Below are positions 46,806-56,900 of a stretch of 64,000 nucleotides of DNA, piece after piece. How positions within the stretch are numbered: position 1 is the stretch's first letter; each line of letters opens with the position of its first letter. The DNA is from Larix kaempferi. Its lineage: Eukaryota; Streptophyta; Pinopsida; Pinales; Pinaceae. Position numbers and translations under genes: made by a program. The stretch is from NCBI GenBank assembly GCA_027924585.1, contig BSBM01000994.1, forward strand, positions 11,105,001 through 11,169,000, given 5' to 3'. The notes beneath the pieces were generated by a model, which was given only the letters and a program-made list of their open reading frames with translations, did no database searches and was not told the origin of the DNA.

Positions 46806-47798
46806 GTGTCCATCAGATTTTCTATGGGTAAAATCGCTTGAGGTACAACCCATTACGTGGGTTGCGTAGGGGGTTTCCTTTTGAATCGGTCAAAATATAT
46901 GTCCCTTGTCCGAGGCAGGTGTGTATAATATATGGGCCTTGCCACATGGACACAAACTTTCCTTTTCCCATTTTGTCATGAGCTTGATCATAGGAAAGTA
47001 TGAGGTCACCTTCACTAAATGCTCATGGGTGAACATGTTTATCGTAATGAAGTTTAGATCTATTCTTTGCGGGTTCAATTGTTTGGAGAGCTGCGTGGCG
47101 ATCTTCATCGGCTTGCTCTAAAAGAAGTAAGCATTCTTCAATCAGTGATGTATCGGGGAGAAGCTCTACGGAAATTTGTAATGTTGGTATATGGCATTCA
47201 ATGGGGAGGACAGATTCCACGCCATGAACTAAATGGAATGGGGTAAAGCTAGTGGAAGTCTTGGTCGATGTGCGATGTGCGATAATCCCATAATGTGGGA
47301 AAAATCATGTGATCCCAATTGGATTTATGTTTGTTGACGGTGAATTGGAGGATAGTCTTCAAAATTTTGTTAACAGCTTCGACTTGGTCGTTTCCTTGGG
47401 GGTAGTAGGCGGAGGAAAAATGGTGTTCAAACTTAAGGAGTGTGGACAATTCTCTCCAAATAGAGTCTTCGAAGTGAGAGCCATAGTCTGAGATGAGTTG
47501 TTTTGGTACTCCTAAACGAGCAATAACATGGTTGAGGAAAAAACGTGCTGCAGTGTCAGCTTTGCAATTGTAAGTAGGCATGGCTTCCTCCCATTTGGTA
47601 AAGTAATCAATAGCCATAATAATGTGTTTGTGACCACCGGCTGATGTGGGATTGCAATCCATGAAGTCAATGGCCCATTTGCAAAATAGTCCAGCGGTGA
47701 CGACTGGATGAAGGGGGGCAGGTGGGGACGGGTTTCTTGCCTTTGGGGAAAAGAGCTGGAAGTTTTGGCAGTGTTTGACTACTGTGATGCAATCAGTG
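46806..47798 (-). pseudogene. Element E integrase, cut by element F
   Basis: Starts abruptly at 47798 inside the zinc finger (DCITVVKHCQNFQLF). Then PLHPVVTAGLFCKWAIDF, AIDYFTKWEEAMPTYN (first D), LISDYGSHFEDSIW (second D), AYYPQGNDQVEAVNK (E), IECHIPTLQISVELLPDTS and the end NPLRNPRNGLYLKRFYP. Several frame changes (near 47250 and 47050). The N-terminal half, and the rest of pol and gag, should lie on the far side of element F beyond the window. Sequence type is Ty3/Tat-like but distinct from D and F. Confidence 0.82.
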
Positions 47799-48693
47799 TG
47801 TTAGCACTTAGATTTTATTCCGGTTGTAAGAAAATAAGACCTAAGGTAACCTTTTTCAAACCAAACTTTAGGTAGAAGAACTAGCCATTTTCTCTACCAG
47901 AGAGGGCTCTCTTTTTGATATGTATGTGAAGGCTAAAATATACAAAGGTTCCTTTAAAATTTCTCAAAAAATATTTTCTGGTCGAAAAGGTAAACAAGAA
48001 ACATTGGGCATGGAGTCAAAGCTTTCAAGATGTATAATAAACCAGCAAGAGATTTTCACCATATGAATTTACGCAGAGGCAAGATAGTAATCAAGTTGCA
48101 GTCAATTTGATTTTTCAGGCGACATAGAAAGAAGTAAAGACATTCCATCAACAACAGGTATCTATCCAGGATAAGTCTATTGTCAACTTTGGAGAATAAA
48201 ATGGATATTTAAATGCAAATAAAATGAGGCATAACCAGTATGAATCTCAAGTTATTTCAAATGTTCATTTAAATATAGAAGAAAAACACCATGGGAAATA
48301 TAACGAAAAAGGTAAACATGCACATATAAAGATAAGGAGAATAACAGACTGCAAGACTGATTAACTCATGAATCTCTGGTATCAAAAGATAGGTATCATC
48401 ACTGTACTGCCTTTATTTCAAAAATAGACTTCAAAACATACTTGTTTCTCAAAAAATTTCCAACCCTTTCAACAATGACCTCCATTGTTTTTTATACAAA
48501 ATTTTTAGAAGAAGTTCCACATAACTGTTTCTTCTAATCAATAATTTAAAAAGCTTAACTAAAAGATAACTGTCTTCGAGTAACCCATAACTGTCTTTCA
48601 AATAATATTACAAATTTAAAAAAGTCTTTTTTGCCACTTGGCAAGACTTTTGGATATCATCATTTTGCCACATGGCAAGAGATTCAAATGCAT

Positions 48694-51600
48694 TTAAGTA
48701 TGAACAAAATATCTGGTCTTTCCATATTTCTCTACATAATTCCACTGATCAGCCGTGGGTAAGTCATAATTGGTCATTTCCTTCACCAAGACTCGCATCT
48801 CGATATGACCTGCATAAGAAATAGGAAGAAGGTTTGCGCAAGTTGAAATCAGCATATTTAAAATTTCAAATTCCCCTGACATTTTCTCCATTAGAATTTT
48901 TCCTGTGAGCATGTGATCTATCTGCTGGAATTTTCTGTGATCCATCCTAATATCAAACAGTAATCTTTTATAATCATTTGGAGGAATTAATTCGCCATTT
49001 TCGTTCTAGAAAGCTGGGAATCCCTTATTCACTAACTTGTCAAATTGCTTTTTGAACTGGATTACTTCTTTCCTTATTTCTCCTGCTTTAGCCTCGATGT
49101 TTTCGACATGTGAGTATTTGCCCAAGATCCTTCTAGCCCAAGTGATGACAGAAATTCTGTTTGTTATACTCATGGCTGTCAGGTCTGCTTCGGATAAACT
49201 ATTTAAAAATTTTATTGCTCTCTGGGCTATTTCTTTCGGCTTTCTATTTAAGCTTTCCCTGACTGCCCGGCAGCTGTCGAAGGCATGTTTGGCTACCTTT
49301 TCTTTAACTCTTATATAATCCAGATATGGCCTAAGTTTTTCAGCTTCTTTAATGATTTGGTCCCACACCATATGTTTACATCCCTGCATAGCAGCTTGTC
49401 CTGTTGCATGAGCAGCCAATCCTTTATTATTACTGCTTAATTCCTGATGATTTGCCTGCAAAGTTTTTATTTCTTTTTCTTTTGCTTCATTTTCTTCTTT
49501 TAATTTCTGTATTTCTGCCTTTAATAATTTGATTTCATTATCTTTTAAACTTATTTGTGACATTGCCTGTGAAATTCCATCTACACTGGTCTTCTCTTCT
49601 TCCGAGCCTGTCTGTACTTGCTGCTGACTATTTTCTGCTAATTGTTTTCTCGCTGTTGCCAACTGTTCTTCTAACATGAACCTTTCTTTTTCCCAACAAT
49701 CTTTTTCGTCAGATTGCTTTAGCATTTTAGCTGTGACATCGTTGACTTCATTCGATAATTCTTCTTTCTCTTTTTCTAATATTGTCAACTCTGCACCTTG
49801 AATGAGTACAGCATCTGGGATTTTTAACTTTCGTCTTAGTGTTAAAATCACCTCTTCCTTCTCCTGGAGCAATTTAGTGGCTGCAGCTCCATCTTTATTA
49901 GTTAAGTCTATTTGCAGCATCTTAATTTGCTGTTGTCGAGACTTATTCTCTGTCTTTTCTTGTCTCAACTGATTATTTAATTTGTCTACTGAATTCTTCA
50001 GTTTGTCTGCTCTCAATGTGGCCCCCAAATAGTCTGAGTATATGACCTCTCCAGCTTGTCTATGTAACAAAATTTTATCAGGGGCATTTATTTTTGACAA
50101 ATCTATATTCATCTCTGAGATCTTGTTTTTTGTCACAACTGAAAATTTTAAACAATTTTCTTTGATGTTCCTGCTGGTGAATAAGCTTACTTCATTATTT
50201 GATATATTCCTGACCTTTGGAAACAATAGACTTGTTTGTTTCACGGATTCCTGTTTGTTTTTACTATGTTCATCAAATACGTCCATGAAATTTTTGGGTC
50301 CATTTACATCATCCCCTACAGGGGTCTCTTCAATATTGTATTCCTTCACTGTAACCTCTGGTATTTCATTTTCTGTTGCTTTTGCTTCTTCTGAAATGGT
50401 TGTTAATTCCTGTGACTCATCAGTTTTCAATCGTTTTCCTTTTTCTGTCTCTTCGTCATCGATGATCCTAATGTCCTGTATAGGTCTTTTGGACCCCACT
50501 AATGCAGTATTGATTTCGCTTTTTGTTTCCGCCGTTGCTTCTTCCAATGACCTTTCTCTGTCGGACTTGTCTGGGATAATTTCTTCTTTGTATTCGATCC
50601 AGTTGGCTCTGTCTGCCATCCCTTCAACAGTTTGATGATTCAGAGCCTTAATACGATGCTCAATTCTTCTTTTGGATATGATATTTGATGGGTCATATTC
50701 CAAGGCTACATCTGTCTCAAAATTCATGTCTTTTAACAACTTCTCTATATATACAGCAGCGTTCTTATTCTTTATTGTGAACGGACCTAATGTGAAAGGA
50801 TATTTAATGTCCGTTGCTTGCCTGTGGACTAAAAAATTGTTATCTTCTACAATCAACTTCTGTCTTAAGAACTCTAAGGCAAAAATCCTCAAGGTGAGGA
50901 ATGCTGGTAGCACATATGGTTTATGCTTGAATCCATACAATTTGACCACTGTACTATCTTTCGATAAAAACCAGTCTCCTGTAGCATACTCTGTATTCAG
51001 TTGCATTGATACTTGCATTTCCGGCAGTACCCTAGGCAGACTTTTTCCGAAAATCATCTTAAAGATCGTCGAGAGCATGTAATTGATAAAATTGAAAATA
51101 TTATTTTCCAGTGGAGTTGTAAAAACAATCTCTGGGAACTGTAATTCTTCCTGGCTGGATACCATAATCATTCTCATTAAAAAGGCTTGAAACCTGAAAT
51201 GTGTGTGCGTGGAAAAATTGACCATCTGGTCATGCATCTTTTCGGCTATGAAGGCTTCAAAATTTAGTCAGGGAATTTGACTTTCGTCAATTCCCGACTG
51301 AACTATACTTATTCTGTACAATAAACTTAATTGAAATTCAGTTATATACAAATCCGTATCTAACCCTAAAACTACGGCCAATAGTGTCAAGACCAACTGG
51401 GTATTCTCGTTAAAAAGGTTAATATCTAAAGGGTAAGGGAGTTCAGAAATGTTAGTCTCTGGTCTGAGACACGTCGACAAAAACACTTCCCTATCACTTT
51501 GAGAAGCGTGATGAAAATTTTCAATAATCGAAACCTCAGAAAAAACCTCAGGGACTAGGGTTTGGGGCAAATCTACTTCTAGGGCTCTAATTACTTCGGC

Positions 51601-51900
51601 TGACTCGATTTTGCAAATGGCTCTAGTTTTCTGACTGTTCAAAACAACCCTTTCTTCCCGTGAATAATTTTCGGCACACCAGGAGACGAATTCTGGGAAA
51701 ACAGGAAATTGGTCAGGGCAAAAAGCTATCAGAGATGACTGGTGAACTCTATGCGGGTCTATACCCTCTTTTAATAGCTCAGACAACTTAATTTTTATGT
51801 CGGAGACCGGGAACCTAATAAGGGTATCGAAAACATCTTCATCTCTGTCTTCTAGGGCATCTTTTGACCTAAAAACGTCTATATCCTGCACAGTCTCCAT
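48694..51900 (-). pseudogene. LTR-encoded coiled-coil protein, left copy of element F
   Basis: 3,207 bp, the same length and frame as the right copy. Two stops break it: TGA at 51268-51270, where the right copy has CGA, and TAG at 49006-49008, where the right copy has TGG. Both are single transitions. N-terminus METVQDIDVFRSKDALEDR; conserved block SLPRVLPEM, GDWFLSKDSTVV and PYVLPAFL at about residues 290-335; a basic EKGKRLKTDE motif near residue 485; a long coiled coil at about 640-850; a helical C-terminus with QWNYVEKYGK. No signal peptide or membrane segment is obvious. I do not recognise the family. Confidence 0.85.
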
Positions 51901-52070
51901 TTAAATGCTTCTTTTAAACAAAATTCCGTTTAAAGAGTGTGACAGGTCACCAGACCCTACCTGTAAGTGCTTTGCTTTTCACCTTCTGTCGCAATCGCCG
52001 GCTTCCACCAGTCTTCGGGGCTTTCCAGGATAACGACACATACAAAATGCCGTTATGTGGAGCCCTTTCC

Positions 52071-52080
52071 TTTTATATAA
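52071..52080 (-). promoter_or_regulatory. TATA box of element F 3' LTR
   Basis: GCTTATATAAAAGG on the minus strand, about 170 bp upstream of the LTR ORF ATG at 51900. The ORF therefore lies downstream of the presumed transcription start. The right LTR has the same box at 63373-63382. Confidence 0.65.
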
Positions 52081-52848
52081 GCCTTTTTAGAATAACTTCC
52101 TTGCACCTTTATGAATGTGGGTCATCTCCCACCATTGATCTTTGAACCATTATTTTGAACCGTCAGATCTTGTCCCTCTTTATTCCACCGGCAGTATCCG
52201 CGATCAAAAAGGCGGTTTCCTTTTCCGGTTTGCTCCCCGCGCGGATTAATCACATGCTGACACCTGTTAAGGCGGTTTATTTACCGCGACCACTTTCCTT
52301 TATATCCCGTGTGCATGTTCCTGGTAGCGGATGAAATATTGGCCGTCGATTTGATTGAGATGTGTATCAGCCTTCCGATCATTATAAAATATAACGCCAC
52401 GCGCCATGGCTCTACCAAGCTATCCCTGTTCGCCACGTGCTAGGACCCACCTTGCCACGTAAGGTACCCTTCCATATTTCCGTAATGGGTGGTTCTGCGC
52501 GGCGCTATAGTGGTTTCCAATACCACTCTATCCCATGCGCGGATGAATAGATATTGGACACGTGCCTTGGTGGTATTATGTCCGCTACCACCTTCCACCG
52601 TTTGCTGACGATTACTTTGGCGACGCGGGATTGATATTAGCCGCAGATCTTGATCCATAATATCTCTGCCATCGGAACCTGGCTGGAGTTTAACCTTTCC
52701 ATAAATTTGCTGGCGGACTTTATAAATATGGGTTTTTATAATATATTTTTCCATATAAAAATCTTTATTTCAACCCTTTTGTGATGATTTCTTCTTTTTT
52801 AGGTCATTTTAGCAAAAATTCTAGGTTCTTTCAGATCTGGTGTCAACA

Positions 52849-53003
52849 ACTGGCTCCAACTGGGAATGCTATCCTCCCTGCGAGGTAGCAAAGAACATCG
52901 TAGACCAAGTGCCTGATCCATTGGGCTGCATTCAAACCACATAACCCTCTTTTTTTTTTTTTAGTATTTACACTGTACAGGAACTTTCCTTCACTCCCAT
53001 CTG
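52849..53003 (-). other. Element F conserved 3' block and polypurine region
   Basis: Between the end of integrase and the 3' LTR. The minus strand reads GCAGGGAGGATAGC, then GTTGGAGCCAGT directly before the LTR, nearly the same as in element D. An A-rich run (52949-52961) lies upstream. The GGGAGGATAG purine run is the likely plus-strand primer. Confidence 0.5.
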
Positions 53004-53951
53004 TTAGGACAAATAATGTTTGAGGTGTCTCCCATTTACTGGTCCTCCAGGATAAAATTCTCCATTGCAATTTTTTAAGATAAATGCATTTTCTCCTTGG
53101 CATCCTGCAATAATATATGGACCTTTCCATAAATGTTCAAACTTTCCATGGTGCTCTTCTTTCCTGGAATCCCACTTCAAAACCAAATCATTTATTTGAA
53201 AATCCCTTTCCTTAACTTTTCTGTCAAAAGTTTTTTTCATTTTTTCTTGATGTATTTGGGTCTTGTTATATGCTTTTTCTCTGACTTCATGCAACTCTAT
53301 CATTTGATTTATTCTTCTTTGCATATGATTTGGTTCTTCATCAATTTCTTGTAACAATTTCATGACTGGCAATCCTAAAGAAACAGGAAAAACTACTTCT
53401 GTACCATATACCAATTGAAAAGGGGAAGTGCCAATTGCTCTTTTTGTACTGATTCTGTCTGCCCATAGAGCATATTTCAGTTTGGTGTGCCAAGCCCTCT
53501 TATTATCCTCTAACAACTTCTTTATGATTCTCACCAGACTTTTATTTGAAGATTCGGCCAATCCATTTCCTTGTGGATAATAAGCTGTTGAATGATTTAG
53601 ATGTATGTGATATTTATGACAGAAATTTATCATCTTTTTTGACTTGAACGCTGGGGCATTATCTGTCACTATCCTTTTAGGGCAACCAAACCTGGACAAA
53701 ATATTTTCTTCCAAAAAGTTCATAATCACCGTCTCTGTAGCATTCCTGGTTGGGATGGCCTCAATCCATTTTGTGAAGTAGTCAGTAGCAGTCAAAATCC
53801 ACTTGTGTTGCCCTGAAGAATTCAGGTTAATTTCACCAATAAAATCTAACCCCCACTGTTGGAACGGTGCTTCAACTGAAATGGGTTTCAATGGAAATGG
53901 CAATAATTCTCTTTTTCCATCGAAAATTTGACATTCATGACATTTTGTTAT
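53004..53951 (-). CDS. Element F integrase (separated from pol by one stop)
   Basis: In frame with the upstream polyprotein and separated only by TAA at 53952-53954, so the ancestral gag-pol was one 5,925-bp frame. The zinc finger begins upstream of the stop (HKGMCGGHHSWKATVNK) and ends here with CHEC. Catalytic core: TATDYFTKWIEAIPT (D), RIVTDNAPAFKSKKM (D), YYPQGNGLAESSNKSL (E), all intact. C-terminus: RDFQINDLVLKWDSR, HLWKGPYIIAGCQG and GRHLKHYLS. The first in-frame ATG after the stop (53903) would miss the zinc finger. It inserts the element's DNA into the genome. Confidence 0.9.
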   Translation of the reverse strand: MTKCHECQIFDGKRELLPFPLKPISVEAPFQQWGLDFIGEINLNSSGQHKWILTATDYFTKWIEAIPTRNATETVIMNFLEENILSRFGCPKRIVTDNAPAFKSKKMINFCHKYHIHLNHSTAYYPQGNGLAESSNKSLVRIIKKLLEDNKRAWHTKLKYALWADRISTKRAIGTSPFQLVYGTEVVFPVSLGLPVMKLLQEIDEEPNHMQRRINQMIELHEVREKAYNKTQIHQEKMKKTFDRKVKERDFQINDLVLKWDSRKEEHHGKFEHLWKGPYIIAGCQGENAFILKNCNGEFYPGGPVNGRHLKHYLS

Positions 53952-56900
53952 TTATTTATACACATCGGAATACATGCTAGGCCAGTAAAAACCAGCTCTA
54001 AGAATTTTGTTTACTGTAGCCTTCCATGAATGATGTCCTCCACACATACCTTTATGAAATTCCACCATAATATGCTGTGCCTCATTCTCTAAAAGACAAT
54101 TTAACAATATACCCCCTGGATCTTTCCAAAACAAATTCCCATCCAATATGCAAAACTTTGCAGCTTTCAGTTTTACTGACCTGGCCCTCGTTTTTTCCAT
54201 GTCTGCAGGTGCTTGGAGATTCTGTAAGACATATACAATATCTGAGTACCAGGGAGATAAAGAGAAATATTCAATTATTGGTGACTTTGGAACATCCTCG
54301 GACGAAGTTTCAGCCATAAAATTTATACTGAGGGAATCCCAATTTGTTTCTGTCATCATCTTAGCTAAACCTTGACCTTTTATTAATTTGGTGGGTTTAA
54401 TGTCCAGGTCATATTCCAGCAATACTGCTATCCATTTTGCTCTTTTCCCTTCAGGATCTGGTTGCTTGAGAATGTCTTTTACTGCTGCTGATGGAACATG
54501 CGCTATTGTATGAGAATGCAAAATATATATCCTGAAATCCTTCAATGCTTTCACCAAAGCATAAGCTTGTTTTTCCATGATGTTGTATTTTAATTCTGCA
54601 TCTCTCAGAATTTTACTAAAAAATGCAATAGGTTGTTCTATACCTTCTTGATTCTTCTGCAATAATAGCCCAGCTACTGTGTGTTCTGATGCATAAGTAA
54701 ACATAATGAAATCCCTTGTATAATCTGGACTAATTAACACCGGTGCTTCAGTCAATGCTTTCTTGATGTTGTCAAAGGATTTTCTTGCTTCTTCATTCCA
54801 TTTAATTTCTCTATCTTTTCTCAACATTTTAGTTATATTTCTCAAAATTTCAGCAAAACTGGGAATGAACCTCCTCAACCAATTTACCCTTCCTATGAAT
54901 GACTGAATCTCTTTCTTACTCCTAGGGATTCCCACCTTTTGTATTGTAGATACTCTCTCCGGATCAATCTTAATTCCTTCTTTGGATATGATATGTCCCA
55001 ATAACCTTCCTTCTTCCATGAAAAAATGCGATTTCTTTGGATTTAATGAAATTCCAAATCTTCTACATTTTATGAAGACTCTTTCCAAATGTTTCCAGTG
55101 ATCAGCAGCGTTCTTTGAATAAACAGTGATATCATCCATGTATACCACCACAATTTTGTCTCTTTCATCTGCAAATGCAATATCCATAGCTCTCTGAAAT
55201 GTTGCTCCTGCATTCATTAGACCAAATGGCATTTTGGCGTACATAAACGTTCCCCAAGGAGTAGTAAAAGCAGTTTTTTCTTGATCCTCTGGATGAACTT
55301 TGATTTGATTATAACCTGAAAAACCATCTAGCATGGAAATTCTCTCGGCTCCCACAACTTGTTGTAAAACCTGGTCCATTTTAGGGAGTGGATAATTATC
55401 TTTCAAAGAAGCTCTGTTCAAGTTTCTAAAATCCACACACAGCCTTATTTCTCCATTCTTTTTTCTCACAGGTACTAAATTTGCTAACCACTTGGAAAAC
55501 CTCAGAGACACAATTATCTTAGCATCAAACAACTTCCTCACCTCTTTTTCTATCACTGGTAGTAGCTTGGGATTTATTCTTCTCAATTTTTGCTTAAAAG
55601 GCTTTTCACCAGGTTTAATTGGAATTGTATGTTGTATAACCGAAATATCATATTCCTTTAAATCTTCATAGCTCCAAGCAAAAACATCTAAAAACCTTTT
55701 CATTACTTCCACACTTTTATCTTCTTCTTTTCTTGGTAATTTCTTTGAAAGTTTTACCAATTTGGGATCTTTTTCAGAACCCAAATTATAATCTTTTACA
55801 TCTTCAGGTTTTGGTTCAATCTTTGGATTCTTTACCACATCATTTTTATCAAATAGCTTTTCTAAAGGAATTAAACCTCTAGGGATAACATTATTCTTCA
55901 GTTGAATAATATCTTTACCTCCGATCCTCTGCTTGAATTTTTCGGCTTCCTCCGGAGAATCCACTTCATCTGGACCCATCTCGTCACCTTCTGCATCAAT
56001 AGATCTGTAGTTGAACTCATCTGTCATTTCCAAAAAGCGCTTGATCTGTTGGTCATCTTCAAAGACCTGCCAATGTTTGACATTGTCTGGGATAGATGGT
56101 CTATGTATGACTTCGATATTATATTCCTTTTTAGAAAAGACAGGAGTTTTGAATGCAGCTCCTGCAGTGGCTAAAGAATCTGCTACAGTGTTGCTAACTC
56201 GGGGAATTGAGATGACATCATGTTCATCAAAGAAGTTTTCCAGTAAATCCCACACTTCATTCCTGTAAGACCTCATTTTTGGGTGTTTGGTCTGATAAAT
56301 AGCTTTTACTTGATTTATAACCAATTCAGAATCTCCGAATACCTCAATATTTTTTGCTTTCAAATCCTTCAATACATTCAATCCCAGAATTAAGGCCTCA
56401 TACTCTGCAACATTGTTGGTACACTCAAAATTCAATTGGTAAGAAAACATTAGAAATTCTCTGTCAGGTGTAATTATCCATACTCCTGCTCCAGCTCCTT
56501 CTCTGCTTCTAGCTCCATCAAAGTGCATCGTCCAAGTACCTTCTTTTCTGATCTTTTCTCTTAACAATTTTTCCTCTTTATTTTCTTTAGGTTCAATTAA
56601 ATCAATCTTCTCTTTAGATTCAACATCATTGTACAAAATGCAAGAACCCAAATCGGTGTCTAATGCATATATGGCATGTTTCTCAGGTTCTTTTAGATCA
56701 CTTACCAAATAAGAAGCTCTCTTTTCAGTATACAATCTTCTGTGTACCCCTAACACCGGAATAGTAGCGAAAGACATATCCATTTGTAGAGTTCCCTTTA
56801 ACTTTGAAGCCCACGACCTGGACAATAACATACCAAACTTTGCAGGAATATCAGCAACCACCACATCCATGAGAATACCTTTGGCTGGTATTTTACTGAG

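Larger units (their letters stand above)
47799..52848 (-). repeat. Element F 3' LTR, 5.05 kb, with internal ORF
   Basis: Begins TGTTAGCAC and ends GTGTCAACA on the + strand. The partner copy starts at 59101, and every landmark I compared is offset by exactly 11,302 bp (LTR start, ORF start and end, short ORF at 52440), so there is no net indel in 4.9 kb. In a 660-bp sample (51241-51900) I count six differences, about 0.9%, so the insertion is young. It carries TATATAA at 52071-52080 (minus strand) and an ORF of about 1,068 codons. Left flanking pentamer CAGTG; the right one is outside the window. Confidence 0.93.

Noticed and set aside
48694-51900. Plus-strand ORFs opposite the LTR protein (49037-49318, 50042-50635, 50672-51082 and their copies at 60339-62384)
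   Set aside because: They are antisense shadows of the coiled-coil frame. They recur in both LTRs only because the LTRs are copies.
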